This document shows positions 1 through 14,681 of a stretch of DNA of 64,000 nucleotides, one piece after another. A program made the position numbers and the translations under genes. Position 1 is the first letter of the stretch; the number at the start of each line of letters is the position of its first letter. Origin of the DNA: Byssothecium circinans (lineage: Eukaryota > Ascomycota > Dothideomycetes > Pleosporales > Massarinaceae); assembly GCA_010015675.1 (NCBI GenBank), contig ML976990.1, forward strand, positions 393,327-457,326. Direction: 5' to 3'. The notes beneath the pieces were generated by a model. It ran no database searches, was not told the origin of the DNA, and saw only the letters and a list, made by a program, of their open reading frames with translations.

Positions 1-370
1 TTGTGTGCAAGAGAGGCTGTAAACAGCCAGGTGCGCGCGTCGCGTCTTAAATTCGATCTTAGGGAATATGAAAGAGATGCTTCGTAAGTATAGGGGAAGC
101 AACAAGATGTCGTCCAAAAGGCTATTCAAGCCAGGGTCAATTGGGAGACTGGTGCACGCCGTGGAAAGTGCAATGTGGGTTGAAGATGACGGACGTGAGC
201 TGGCGGGAAAGAATAACATCGGAGGTAAACAGACCATTCTACCGACGCTAACCTCCCATGCTCCTGGCCAATCAAAAACTCGTTTCACAAATCCACTCCA
301 CATGGCACATGCATCTGATATCCTCTCAGCCACTCATTCAATACTATGCTAAGTGGTATTCTGCAGCCTG
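1..370. other. Left-end sequence without a recognisable gene
   Basis: Short overlapping frames on the plus strand show no domain, signal peptide or plausible splice partner. It lies just downstream of the kinase gene on the minus strand, so it probably holds that gene's 3' flank. Confidence 0.5.
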
Positions 371-2546
371 TTACTCCCTCTCCCAAGACACCCGCCGCAA
401 GCACAGCCGGTCCCATCGAACCAAGAAACCCACGACCAGTACATGACATACCAGCAGCACCAAGCTACCACCTAAGCCACCTAGATATCTTCCGCGGACA
501 CCTCCAAGCGTAAATCCTAACCCCATACCCAAAAGATCAAGAGAAGCAAAACACAGCAACGGATACGCAACCCATGGATCCGCCGCGAAAGGCTGACAAG
601 GGGCCAGCAACGAAAACGCCTTTGCAATGAAAATGGTTATTTTCGCCAGGTCAATAAACGCCGGGTTATGCAAAACTTCTAGAAAGCTCATAAGAGCTGA
701 TTGTGTCGGCGCTGGAGGTAGCATGAGACGCGGCGAACGCTGAGGAGAAGGTTGGCGATGCACTTGCTGGGGTGGCGGCAGCTCCACTTTCCGAGGATGT
801 AGGATCACAGAGCCTCCAGGTGACGACCCTCTGTTCGCTGATTGATCCGGAGGTGGGCTGGGTGAAGAGTGATTGTTGAGAGATGTGGAAGCACTCAGTT
901 TGGAGCGACCGGGACGTGTGTAGTGGATTGAGTTTCTGTGACGTGCTGAGGCTTGAGCTGGACTGGGCGACTCAACTCTAGATATTCTGGGCCCCATATC
1001 GTCTAGACTAGAGGGACCATCGAAGCCGCTGAACTCGTCCAGTACCGACGGTGACTTCAAAGCTGTCATGATCTCTTCTGTGGTAGGTCGGTCCGCCGGG
1101 TTCAACGCCAGCAGATGCTTCAGTGATCCGTAAAGCTTTTCAGGGAGGTCTGACCGCACTCGGCGTTCATGATCAAAACCAGCCCAGGACGATATCTCAG
1201 CTCGGAGCTTATCCACATCTTCGTTGTCCTCGTCAATGCCATCCGCCTCTCGGTATGGTAGCCGTCCAAAACACATGAAGTAGACGATCAAGCCGAGCGA
1301 AAAGATGTCCGATTTTGTCGTAAAGTTGCCCAAGGGTCCATTTGGTGCAACATGTTTCAGCACCTCGGGCGCACAGTACGAGATTGTGCCGGTGGCCCCA
1401 GTACTCTTCCTTGCCACGTTCGCAGCTTGCACTTCGCCAAAGTCGCTGACCAACACCCTGACCTTCCGTCCCGTGTTGTGCAGCAAGCAGTTGCTCGGCT
1501 TAAGGTCTCGATGTATGTATCCATTGGCGTGTAGATGATTGAGTCCGGAGGTGATATCCTTGAAGAACGATATAATCTCCTCGAAATGCATCCTCTTCTG
1601 CCCTCTCAGATCCTGTGGGTCTTCCATTTGTCCTTTTGATCGTCTCCTCAGCCTTTCCTTCATCTGTTCCGTTGTCATCGTCTTCTTTGAGTCACCCAAG
1701 ACATAGCTCTGCAGGTCGCCGCTATTACAGTACTGCTGCATGATGAAGGCGCAAGGTACACTAGGTCCAAAGGTCGAAATCTGGTAGTCCTCGAGCCAGA
1801 CATGGCGATACGAGACGAGGTTCTGATGCGACAGATTCTGCAGCAATTGCACCTCGATGAGGACCTTCTCAAGCCATTCGTGATCGTCGCCCACGGGTAC
1901 CCGCTTGCAAGCGAACAGACCCAGATTCACGCCATCGAGAACGTGTCGCACTAGTAACACCACACCCTTTCCTCCTCTCCCAAGCTCCTGCTCCTCCACA
2001 AAGAACGTCTTGAAGTAACCTGGACTGAAAGCCCGCGCAGAAATGCCATGGTGTTTTGGCGGCGCTGGCCCACTACCCACTAACTCAACCCCACCGGTTG
2101 CATTCAACGCCGTATCCCGAACGTCGTCGTCTTCCTCAACTACTGCTCCTCGGAATGACGTAGGCGCTGCTAACTGCTTATGCGGTGAGCTCGGTCTCGA
2201 GACCTCAGTGGAACCGGGTTGACTCCTCCGTAACATCTGGAAGTAGCTCGGATTGACAAAGCCCGAGTCCGCATCTTGGAATGGTGCGTGTTCGTCTTCG
2301 GAATCCGACGTGTCGTGGTGCGACGATTCGCGGTATGGACGGTGACAGTAGGGACATGATGTGGGTTCGACGGCGGAGTGGGAGGCATCGCGGAGGGAAA
2401 GTTGTTGGGAGTGCTGGTCGTAGACTACGACTGCGGAACCATGACGTCTGTTCTGCCATCAGCTTGAGCTTCACGTATTTCTCTCAAGAGAAGACTCACA
2501 GCACAATCTCCCGCGACTCGGCGGGCACATATGGCACCAGCGACAT
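371..2546 (-). CDS. iks1: IKS1-type serine/threonine protein kinase with C-terminal membrane segment
   Basis: Two exons, 2500-2546 and 371-2447, with a 52-nt GTGAGT...CAG intron, give 707 aa. The short first exon supplies the start MSLVPYVPAES; exon 2 then reads RHGSAVVVYD and a CPYCHRPYRE cysteine pair. The kinase domain follows: glycine loop GRGGKGVVLL, lysine in FACKRV, catalytic loop HRDLKPSN, DFG in VSDFGEV and an APE motif. The C-terminal about 90 residues are hydrophobic with at least one likely membrane span, as in the yeast Iks1 family, whose targets are poorly defined. All key catalytic residues are present. An ATG at 2236 opens the long frame of exon 2, but using it would lose the conserved N-terminus. 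Confidence 0.9.
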
Positions 2547-2955
2547 TTGGGGCTGGTGCTCGCGCTCGCGATCATTCATGGAGACGGCAAGGTGGCTGCA
2601 GGCGCAGATGTTACGTGATCGAGTTCGCGGTTGCAACAGTCGCGATAATTGCGGGGAAGCAGCGGCAGCGGGGCTCTCGAGCTTCTCGTGCGATGTTGTG
2701 ATTCTGTTTCGCGCAGAAGCAGCGGCGACAATGCGACGCAGCTGGCATGGCTTCCGTGTTGTGCGCTACGCCGCCGGCTTGTTTATTGTCGTCAGGGTCA
2801 ACTGGTGAAAGAGCAGGGGAGTGCCGGGGAAAGAAAAGCCACAAGCACACCGAGATCATATCTGCGGCGATGCTCGACTAGGATGATACACGAGTCATGT
2901 CCTTATACAGTTGTCCATCACATGAGTCTCTCTATTCCAAGGATACTTCGTCTTC
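2547..2955. other. Intergenic: promoter of the kinase, 3' flank of the Zn2Cys6 gene
   Basis: Overlapping plus-strand frames are arginine/serine-rich shadows without family features. No RNA gene or repeat seen. Confidence 0.45.
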
Positions 2956-4578
2956 TCAAAACGTCAACATCCCCGAATCAATCGTCTCCGCCACAGCTCC
3001 TACTTCTATCTCCGGTTCCGCTGGAATCCCCCCCGGCAACACCACCGAAGCAATCGATTCATCAATCTGCACCCACTCCGCATACGTCTGCAACTCTTCA
3101 TCGCCACGTCCAGGAAATAAATCCAATTCCCCTTCCCTAAGACTACCACCACCACCACCACTTTTCCCCCTCCTCTTTTGAATACTGTCCAACGCTAAAG
3201 CACTAATCCCACCCATACCTATGTTCTTCCATTCCTCAAAGCACACAATCGCCGCCGTCCTCTGCCGAAGCTGCGGCGCATGAAGACCCACGAGGTACAA
3301 AGGAGCCGCCATACGCATGTACGCGCACCCAATCCGAAAAGCGCGGAGGAACGCAGCAACATCCAAAATCCTCTGATAATAATCCGTGAAATCCAGACAC
3401 GACACCGCAAGCCTTGGCGCCAGGACCGAAAACAGTATCCGTGCCGCAGCAAAGAAAGCAATACACAGTGCCGTAAACGGATTTCTAAAGATGACACCGC
3501 CCTGTCCATTCTCCCACTGCAGTCTCTGCCCCTTCCCTTCCGCTCTCCTCGTGAACTCTCGCCACAGCGCCTCAACGCCATCCCTAACCTCCATAAACAC
3601 TTCCAGGCCAATCAACTGCCCCGCCCCGCCCGTCATCCCATCATCCTCCCCATCTTCTAGCCCGATATATATCTCCGACAACCGCGTGATGAACGTGACC
3701 AAGCGCTGGAAAATCGGAATCCTCCTATACTCGAGATTCTCCCTCAGGATCTTTTCTGCCGGCACCGTCTCCCCCCGCTCTCTCTCCTCTGTCCCCGTTG
3801 TCAGGTAGACAAATGCCATTTGCGTCCTAATGTGAAAATACAGCTGGCACATTACTCCATACATACACTGATCGGGTCCCACAAGCTGCACCATCCTCGC
3901 CGCACCGCTAACATGCCCGCGATAAGCTTCACTAGACGTGGCATTCATCGCTTCAAAGATACTCAAAAGCACAGACGTAGACACCATATGCGCTGTAATC
4001 TTCCCTCCTTTTCCCTTTTGCCGGATCAGGCGGCCGTGGGTTTGCAGCGCTTTTCCATAAATATTACACGAATCTTGGAGGAGAGAAAGGTTGCGCGTCT
4101 TCATGCCGCTGAAGGCTGAGGCGGCGGCGTAGAGCGCGAGCGAGAGGGCGTTGTCGGTTCCGTCGGTCGACATGTTGGGGAGGAGGTGCAGCCAGGTTTG
4201 CCGGTTTTGAATGTCTTCGGTTTCGCCAGACGAGGTGAAGTAGATGAGGAATTGATCGTAGAATAACTCCCTCAGAGCGTTACGCTGGGATATCGGCATT
4301 CCTAGTCCCCACATCACTTCCGGAAGGTGGTAGAGGCCTAGGTTCGATGTTTCTGGGGCTATCTCTTTTGTTCTTGGGGCTATGATGGCTTGTGGATTCG
4401 GGACTCTCTTCTTCTTTGGGGCTTTTGTCTGGCTCGTCATGTCGATGATAACGGGGCCGTTTGAGGGTCCAGGGCAGGCCCGGCCGAACTTGATACACAT
4501 GAGGCATTGCGGGAGCGTGGCGTCGCATTTGATACGCTTTTGGCGGCATATTGCGCATGCATTCGTTCTCGGAGGCAT
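2956..4578 (-). CDS. Zn(II)2Cys6 fungal transcription factor
   Basis: Single-exon frame of 540 aa. Residues 8-35 form the zinc binuclear cluster (CAICRQKRIKCD then CLMCIKFGRAC), the DNA-binding domain of this fungal-only family. A short basic linker follows (KKKRVP), and the rest resembles the fungal-specific central region (an FYDQFLIYFTSS segment and several helical, hydrophobic stretches). It should bind DNA in the nucleus as an activator or repressor; the target genes cannot be read from the sequence. The neighbouring genes are housekeeping genes, so there is no clear cluster for it to control. The start is the first ATG, directly before the cluster. Confidence 0.88.
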   Translation of the reverse strand: MPPRTNACAICRQKRIKCDATLPQCLMCIKFGRACPGPSNGPVIIDMTSQTKAPKKKRVPNPQAIIAPRTKEIAPETSNLGLYHLPEVMWGLGMPISQRNALRELFYDQFLIYFTSSGETEDIQNRQTWLHLLPNMSTDGTDNALSLALYAAASAFSGMKTRNLSLLQDSCNIYGKALQTHGRLIRQKGKGGKITAHMVSTSVLLSIFEAMNATSSEAYRGHVSGAARMVQLVGPDQCMYGVMCQLYFHIRTQMAFVYLTTGTEERERGETVPAEKILRENLEYRRIPIFQRLVTFITRLSEIYIGLEDGEDDGMTGGAGQLIGLEVFMEVRDGVEALWREFTRRAEGKGQRLQWENGQGGVIFRNPFTALCIAFFAAARILFSVLAPRLAVSCLDFTDYYQRILDVAAFLRAFRIGCAYMRMAAPLYLVGLHAPQLRQRTAAIVCFEEWKNIGMGGISALALDSIQKRRGKSGGGGGSLREGELDLFPGRGDEELQTYAEWVQIDESIASVVLPGGIPAEPEIEVGAVAETIDSGMLTF

Positions 4579-5026
4579 TCTGTTGAAGAAATCGTACAGA
4601 GAAGACGTTGAAGTAAAAGTCCAGCCATTTGAAGGCTACTAAATATGGAGTTTTCGTAAGCAGTAGCTGTATTAGTCAGCCCAAAATACGAGCGGTCAAC
4701 TAGTGAATCCCTCGGATAGAGTATGAAGGTTGAGAACAAAATGGGTAGGTATGGGATGTGTAGTTTCATGATCTTGACTGACTAGGTTATGCTCACCCAA
4801 GCAAACCTGTACAGTCCATCCTCTACGAGGATTTGCTAGGAATGTATTCAGGTCTGCGCCCATCGCTTGGCTTTCTCGACCCATTCCCCCTTTTGTGACA
4901 GGGAAATTGGCCTTGAAAAGCAAGTAAGAAGCAGACATTAACGCATTCATAGTCTGGGCAGCTCTGCCAGATGTGTAATGGGGAGCTGGACGCAGAACCG
5001 CTACTGTCAACTTCTTTAGAGAACCC
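4579..5026. other. Intergenic: promoter of the Zn2Cys6 gene
   Basis: Between two minus-strand genes. The minus-strand frame at 4696-5358 is arginine/serine-rich and overlaps the last epimerase exon out of frame, so I treat it as a shadow. Confidence 0.45.
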
Positions 5027-6739
<1,713 letters not shown>

Positions 6740-9700
6740 CTATTCATCTTTGCCTTCTTCACTCCTCTGCCCCGCGGCATGTATCTCACGCCTAATAAAA
6801 AACAGAGTATCGTCAATCTCCCTCTCTTCGCGCCTGTCCAGGACCAATTGCGGCGAGCTCCGGAAGAGCGCGTCCTTGAGACTCTTGAGCTGATTGATAA
6901 TGCTGCGCGGCGTGAGAATGACACGGTCCACAAAGGACCGACTGGGCGTTGCAACTTCACCGGAAGGTTGCTGTGATTGTGTCTGGTTCTGTGAACCTTC
7001 TGACGCCATGGTGGAGTTTGGTAGCTGCTGTGCAACCTCTTCCTTCTGCTCGCCCACGGAAGGTACATTTTGGGCAGCTGTGGCACCTGGTCCTTCTTTC
7101 TCTACCATTGAGGACGAGGGGGCCGGATGAGGACCCTTGGGAGTGACGCGGACATGGCTGAGGCGCTTAGCCTGTGAATTCTTGGAAGGCGTGGCCTTCG
7201 CGGAGCTGACGTCCTGGTTGATGTTTCTTCGCACCCGTTTGAGTGCAGGTGTATCCTGCACAACATCCTCCGAATGTGTCTCCACCTGGCTGAGCAATGA
7301 TGCCGATCTGGTGATTCCTCGCTTGCGGATTGTCTCCGGTACCATGACCTCGCTTTGCAGCGAGGCTGGTAGGCTCTTCCTTGTCTTCTTGGCTGCAACC
7401 TGAACGACTCTGGGAGACGCAACAACGATATTGTCCAGCAATTCATCCTTACCTGTTGATGAAGGTACAGGAGCCCGAAAAGCCTCGTCCTTCACTTTCC
7501 TCGGTCGTCCGCGCTTGATTGACGGAACTGGGCTGGGCACTACCGAGTTTCGAGAAGAACGACGAGTTGTTCGAACTTGCGAGTTCTCTGCATCGGCAGC
7601 CTGGCTGGAGAAAGAGTCACCAATACGACTTGTGCTGCTGCCATCTGCTTTAGACGCCGGGAAGTTGGCTTGGGTTGGTGTTACCACTTGCGTTTCGTCG
7701 ACTTGGACGTCATTTCCAGTACTATCGGCCTGCTGAGAGGGTGGATGAGCAGCTGATGGAGGGACCACTTCCCGCGTTTCCTTGAGTCCCTCTCCAAGTT
7801 GTTTGATGCCCTCTTCTTCGTTGTGAGCACGCATATCAGCATTGATTTGCGCGCTAAGCTGCAAATCAATTGTGGAACTCAATAGGTTGGAAGCTTCGAC
7901 GTCAGGGGAAGAGATGTCCGCATCAGGCATATTAGAATCACTGCGCTCCGGAAGTGCGTTTTCATCAATGGTAGTGCCTTCATCAAACGAGAAGGGGAAC
8001 GATTCGTTGGGTTGTCCATAGTCGAAGCTGTCCGTAACTAGTCCCTCCGAAATTCCATTGCCCTTGAGGGCCGTTCCATGTGTATCCTTTTCGAATCGAG
8101 GTGGTGAGGATCCAAGTTCACTGTTGTCGTTGCCCAGTTGCACCGTGCGTATAGCAGTAGGGGTGGCAACACTTGTCCGATCACTGACGACTTCCTGGGT
8201 TCGACTGCGGGCGTGTGGAGTCGGGGAAGAACCAACATAGACATCCATTGGACCAACAGGTGGAATGCGACTTAAAGGAGTCCGAACATTCTCCACTGGA
8301 AGTTCGTCACCACTCAGAGCATCTGAATGTATTTCTAGTGGAGATTGAATTGAAGTGGCCGTCTGTGGTCGAACGGGAGATGAAGCAGACCCAATGTCTG
8401 CGTATAGATTGTTTTTCGCTCCTTGGCGTTCAAACATTTCTTGCTGTCGTTCAGTCAGGAGTTGCGACTTTTGCACGAATGGATTCGACGGCGAAGAGGC
8501 GATTCGTTGGAACTGAATCTGCGAATTATCATGCCGAAGACGCACTTTGGGGGTTGATCGTGTGGATGTCCTTCTACTGATGCTGCTGGGCACTGCCGGA
8601 GAACGCGACTTGCGGGCACTCTTAGTAATCCGGAAGGGCGACTCCTTAACGTGTGGGCTCTTAAGCTTCCGTAGTGGTGCTTCGAAGCTGTCATCTGAGT
8701 CATAGAAAACGACTGGATCATCCTGTAACTATTAGCCATTTTTACAAAGAGACAGAACTAGCAAGCTTACATTGTCAACCTTGCCAATCTCTAGAGAAGG
8801 TAAAGATAGGTGAGCGGTGGTCCGTTGCCGTCTCAGCGTCTGCTCCAATTGAGCTGGATATTGAAGCGTGTCTTGCTTGCCGAATGTTGCATTCCACGTA
8901 GCAATGGTCCTCTCAACGATGCCACGTCGGCGGCTGGTAAAGCCAGCTGTAATCAATGGCTCCAGATGCGCCAAGGTCTGACTGTTTTTGTTTGGAAGTC
9001 TCTCTAGAGCGGCACACACGTCCTTCCACAAGTTCAATACCTATGCAAAGTTAGTCAACTGGATTATATGCAATGTTGAGCTTGAATTCGTACATTAGTG
9101 TGTAGATCTTTCAGCGGTTGCTCCTTCACCTGCATCCTCTTCTCCACATCTTGAACCCATAAGCATATAGTTTCTTGGACCTTCCGCAGATATACAGCAA
9201 GCATGGCGACAGAGCATAGTCGAATAGAGTTTGCCAGTGCTGTGAGAAGACCTCGCACCTCGTCGGCGTCGTCCGCACTCAACTCGAGATAGGCTGCATT
9301 GCCGATGGTGATGACCGAAGTGTAGAAATATTTGTATGGATCGAAGTCGACGCTGCGTCCGGGATTGGAAGATGAAGGCCATAGTTCCTGGCGAGCTTGT
9401 TCAACGGTCCTTCGGGTGATCATCTTGGGTAAATTCTTGAAAAGGATGTTGAGGAAGGGCAGTCCCGTCCGTTTATCTGCTTCAGGAATTCGGACGAGAA
9501 TACGTTCTGAAACTTTCTCGATCACAGCAAGAACCACTGCACCTTCGCTAGCTTCTCCCCTGACCATATCGGTAAAGCAAGTCAGCAGTTCTTGACTGGT
9601 GGATTTCTTCAAGAACCCTGGCGCGCCTAGTGCTAGTATCTCGACACACATTTCATATTCCCTTCCCAGTTGTCGCGAGCCGTGCCCGTTCGCATCCAGC

Positions 9701-12114
9701 TTCTCTTGTATGCAATCCTTCGCCAATGAAGCGATCATGTCTAGAAATGCGGCTGCGACAGGTGTTTCAGAGCAAGTACCAATCCTGGCACAATCTAGAA
9801 TCATCTCTAGTCTGGCAAGACGTGTATTTTGAGACTTGAAGCATGGGTCGACTAGCAGCCTGATGGCTCGTAGTCGAACGGCATCAGCTAGTCTACCTTC
9901 AGATTGACTAACGAGCAGATTAACGAAGAACAGCAAGGGAGATGTTCGAGATCCCTGCTGGCGGGAACGTGATGGCGTTGAAACGACTTCAATCTCATCC
10001 TGAGGGTTTCGAGCAAGGCATTTTTCCGCGATCGTAAATGCACCTAGCTTCTCAAGTGTTGTCTCGAGCAAGTAGCAGAACTTGTTTGCCCAGTCGTCTT
10101 CCTTCTGTTGCGAAAGAGCCAATTGTGTTGCGTGAGTGTCCCAAATTCGGCGAAGCGTATTGACAATATGAGCCATTGCATCCTTCGATTCGCTGGATGC
10201 CATGACTTCTTGACTACTGGCCACATTAAGGGACTGCAAAAGTGACATCCACATGGTCTGCGCTGGTTCGTCCTTGCTGTCGTCCAAGGTCCAGGGGGTA
10301 GCATCCAGAAGCGTCTCGACGAAGCCAAGAATCGCGGCGAGAGATTTCCGCACCCATCGCGGGTCCAATAAGGGTAGCTCCTCGCGTTGTATCATGGCTT
10401 GCGGCCTTAGGTCTAGGGCTCGCTGTGCGTCCCAAGGTCTCCTCGAGCCATTGAGGAGCGCTGACACAACACGACATGCCGCAATAGCATGAGCGGGAGA
10501 CAATGTAGACTCTGGGGGACTCCAAAAGTCAACTACAAACTCCGTCCAGTATCGATCAAGCTGTTTATGGGATGCCAGCGGATTGAGCGAGTAGTATAGC
10601 AGGCATAAATAGGCGGATGTCGCTGCGTCCCGCTCGGAACTCTTCCATGGACCGCGTTGTGGGTGTTGCAGTTGGTATCGGGGTAGGGCGATGCAAATCT
10701 TGGTCCATTTAGCCCCGGTCTGCTCGTTGATGTTGATTGCGTGCACAAGGAAGCCGAAAGCCACGTTAGCGTGCGTCTTGACTGCATCGTCCGGGGCGTT
10801 GAGGCACTCGTGAAATAGCTTGAGCCAATCCGACAGAGCCGGGAAGAAATTGGCGTTTAGGGAATCCGTGAGCAGAGCAGTGACGGCTGACCAGATTTGA
10901 GGCACAAGAATGGCATTGTCGCCACGCAGCATTTTCTCCAACTCCTTGGTCACTATTGTTGCGATTGTGTCGCCAGCCTTCTTTTGCTGGTTCAAAACCG
11001 TGAGAACTGCTTTGATGACTTGTCGGTCTGCGCCAAACGCTCTGGCAGCAGTGATGGCGGTATCGAGAGCACCTTGGTTGGTGTCCTTTTGTGGCGAGAG
11101 GAGAGCCTGCACAGTGTGTTTGAACCATCTCTCTGTGTGCTTAGCCATGACTTCCGGTTTTTGCTGGATTAGCTTTCTGTAGATGCGGATCCGGTAAGCA
11201 AGTACGGACTTGCCAGAGACGCGGTCATGAATGCTGTCCAGGAAGTCCAGGATCCGCTCCACTCGTGCTGTTGTGATAGTCTTCGGCCGGAAGGTCTGCT
11301 GCATGAGCATAGCCAAGTGGGTATTGACGATGGTTTTGGGCATCTCCTTGTCCGACGCCACCAGTATTATACGCTCGAGGATGAAGATGCAGAAGTCATC
11401 GCTCATTGCAGACCGGAGTTCAGGGATGCGAACCAGAGCCATGAGCAGCTTCAGCGATTGTCCAACGAGCTGCGAATCCAGTCCCGACCCATTGATCCCC
11501 ACGGCCTGTGCGTCTCGTTGAATGAATTGGGTGAGCAGAGTCATCTTGTCCAGCAGCGCCTGCATATCGGGGATCTTGTCGTATGCCTGCATAGTCCGAT
11601 GCAGGGCATGGTATGCGTCAAAGCGAGAGCCCCGTGTTTGTGAAGCCAGCTGCTTCATTATCGACTCCAGCATCTCGGCGAATGACTTGAACTTGTGGGC
11701 TGGGGCGTTTTCGTCTGCGGGCGGAGGTGTGGACGCGGCGTCCATGGGCTTCAAGATCGACTTGAGCGGTCTCGACACGCGTGTCTGGGGTAAAGGTCGT
11801 AGTGGCGAGCTAGTGGAGTTCTGCTGAGGGAAGCTGGAGCTAGGTATCGCGCATGGTACAGAGTCAAAGTTCACACGCTTCTTTCTGCTGGCCGCGCTGG
11901 ACGGGACGGCGCTGTCCGAGGAGGGCGACGTCTGCGGTGTGTTGAGCAGCGTTTTAGCGGCAATGAGGGTCGAAACAGTGGGGTTCGTGGCGAAGGGATC
12001 ATTCAGGAAATCGAGCAGGTCGTCGGCGTCCTCGTTGGCGTTGCCGGCGTCGAAGTCTTTGGATGGTGGAGGTGTAGGGGGACGAACGCAAAGAGACTGG
12101 AATTTGGACACCAT
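6740..12114 (-). CDS. rif1: Rif1-like telomere and replication-timing protein
   Basis: Three exons, 9094-12114, 8771-9040 and 6740-8722, introns of 53 and 48 nt, 1,757 aa. The N-terminal about 1,000 residues are a helical-repeat domain of the Rif1 N-terminal type; the last about 660 are low-complexity, rich in S, T, P, K and R (for example SIKRGRPRKVKDE), and expected to be disordered. An RVxF motif, RVNF at residues 80-83 after KK, is placed like the protein phosphatase 1 docking site of Rif1 proteins. The known role is in telomere maintenance, origin timing and repair-pathway choice in the nucleus. The start MVSKFQSLC at 12114 is followed by the family-like segment RPPTPPPSKD; an upstream in-frame ATG at 12285 is probably in the 5' UTR. 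Divergent from ric8. Confidence 0.85.
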
Positions 12115-12734
12115 GGCTATGCTGAAAACAAGACACAAACGACAAAGAAAGAGACCGCTGGCATTGCGGAGGGAGCTGGCGTGTGCTGGTAAGCTCTGGT
12201 AGAGAAGTTGAAGTACTGCAGGGCCAATCTCGAGTGGTTGGCGCCGTGCTGAACCTGGACACGCTTGGACGCGTCGCGTCTCCACCGCGTAAAGTGCCTG
12301 TCGTGAATACCACCATTCGAAAATCGCCCATGTAGGAATCCACTTGTCGTCATAATATTATTTGTTGCCGTCTGTCTCACTCCGCATGAGACGAAATCAA
12401 AAGATAATGTTTATCTATTCAATCCGTGCGCTTCTCGAACTATGTTGACCTGAGGCACCTAATATCCAATCTGCTGTGCTTCCGCCATGTTGAAATTTCC
12501 ATCATTATCATGGACGCCGCGTTGTGATAGTATCACTTTCTTCACCGTATATGAGATTGCATGTGCTCCTTGTATATCAGCTGTGTATCAGCTGCCTTGT
12601 ATATCATGCCTCGTAGCGTTTCTCCTGGCGTTGCGGGGCACTCCGCATGCCACCTCCGACCTCACTCGAACGCGAACCCGGAAAGACACGACACACCATC
12701 AGCGACCTTCTTAGCTCCTTAATTGCACACAGCG
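12115..12734. promoter_or_regulatory. Divergent promoter region between rif1 and ric8
   Basis: A 620-bp gap between the two start codons. An ATG at 12647 opens a frame of 43 codons that ends at the ric8 exon-1 donor and overlaps the proposed ric8 start out of frame; it would act as an upstream ORF if transcribed. Confidence 0.5.
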
Positions 12735-14420
12735 ATGCTTTCACGCATGCCGTCAAAGGCGCGTGGTGGAAAGGGTGAGTATTGCAAGGCATATAGGGGG
12801 GAGAAGCTAACTGTACACCAGCGAAGCTTGAAGACGTCACCCGCCTGCTTGACGAACTGAAGACGGACCTCGCCGCAAAGAAGCTGACCCCGAAGCGTAT
12901 GCACTCTTCGATACCTATTTCTCGAACGGAAGCTTATGTGATATAAAGGGCGGTACCAGCTACTTGAAGAGCTCAAAGTCCACGGCCGTGCAATCGAGAA
13001 CTCGGATCCCATATTCACAAAAGAGGTACGATGCGCCGGAGCCTCTATTGCCGCGTACATACTAATTCACGGGTATCCTAGGGCCTCCAAACACTCGCAC
13101 ACTATGCCTTTGACGAAGCCGACGTGCAGGTCAACCAAGAGGCCCTGCGATGCATCGCCAACGCCCTCCTCCTCGAACCGAAGACGCGCCAGATGCTAGC
13201 AGACCTGGACTACGCTCCCAAAGCCGCCGACAGGCTCAAGGTATGTCTTTTCACACAATAACAACTACGCCTCCTAAATTTGTTTGCAGAGCGAGAGCAT
13301 CGACGACGAATTCCTCCTGTCCCGCATCCTCTTCCTCATGACCTACGACACCGATACAAACTACGACGCCCTCGTACAAAACAACAACCTCGCCGAGCAC
13401 ATAAACCTCGCCATGGCGCGCCACGCAAAGCACTACTCCAAGTCCGCACGCCGCCACTCGCAAGTGCAAACCTCGCCAATGGACCTCATGGCTCTCTCCG
13501 AGACCCTCAAACTTCTCTTCAACATCACACACTTCTACCCCGACCTCGCTGAGCACTTTTCCAAATCCATCCCGCACATCTTCAAGATCTTGATTAGGAG
13601 GAAGATACCCAATCCGCCGCTACAAGCACCGGTGAATTACTTGATCAATGCATTGATCAACCTCGATTTGGAGGATAAGAAGGGCCAGCAGTTGAAGTTT
13701 TTGGGTATGAACGCCGTGTTTCCGAAGATTGATGCAAAGTGTAATGCGGAGCATCTGATCAACATCTTGGATAATGCAATAGTGGCGTACTCGGAACGGG
13801 AAATGGACGAAACCATCGCGCCGGTACTCACGCTCATCCGTCGTGTGTATGAAATAGCACCAGACAGCGTGAAGAAGTACATGGAATGGCTACTTCTTCC
13901 TACGGACGAAGAGCGCTCACGACCTCTCGGTCAATCCGATACCCTCTCCGCACGTCTCCTCCGTCTCTCTACATCCGCCATGACCCCATCGCTCCGAGGT
14001 TCCATATCATCCATGATGTTCGAGCTTTCCGGGAAGGATGCGAGCAAGTTCGTGCAGAACGTTGGCTACGGTTTCGCATCAGGCTTCTTACTAAGCAACA
14101 ACATCCAGATGCCGGAGAACGCGATGGAGGCACACGCGACAGCAGAGGCAGAGGGCATTCCCGTGAATCCCATCACTGGGCAGCGGCTAGATGCAGAGGA
14201 ACCAAGTAGGGAGGAGCCCATGACGGAGGAGGAGAAGGAGCGAGAAGCCGAGCGCTTGTTCGTGCTTTTTGAGAGGTACATTCATCACAATTGACTTGAA
14301 AGGAGATGGAACTAACAATTTCTTAGGCTGAAAGCGACAGGCGTTGTGGACGTCAAGAATCCAGTCGAAGAAGCATTCCGATCCGGACGCATCGAAGAAT
14401 TGCCCGATGATACGGATTGA
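12735..14420 (+). CDS. ric8: Ric8/synembryn, chaperone and exchange factor for G-alpha subunits
   Basis: Six exons: 12735-12774, 12822-12896, 12949-13025, 13082-13240, 13290-14275 and 14327-14420; 476 aa. All junctions preserve frame, and the joined N-terminus reads KLEDVTRLLDELKTDL, then YQLLEELKVHGR and FTKEGLQTLAHYAF, typical of Ric-8. The armadillo-like body includes SRILFLMTYDTD, LKLLFNITHFYP and MEWLLLPTDEERSRPLG. Ric-8 proteins assist folding of heterotrimeric G-alpha subunits and promote nucleotide exchange in the cytosol; in fungi they affect growth, conidiation and virulence. The start is the weakest part. ATG 12735 and ATG 12747 are both in frame with exon 2, whereas ATG 12647 leads to an immediate stop after splicing. 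Confidence 0.88.
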
Positions 14421-14681
14421 GCGTGAGTGCGCATGTCGCCTTTTTAGTACCTGCTTGCGGTATGAATACAGAGACCTATTCAGTTATGGCGTTTTTGGGA
14501 GTATTTTTCCTGGATTCAACCTAGCTGAGCGAGAGCATGCACTGGCGCCAGACGGCGTAATGCAGAATCTTGCACATCTTGATTTACTTTTCTGATCAGA
14601 CGGTTGTCCGTGGCGGATGAATGGGAAGTCATTACTAAATAAGTGTGCCAAAATCAAGAAATTGGTGGGTTTCTTGTACAT

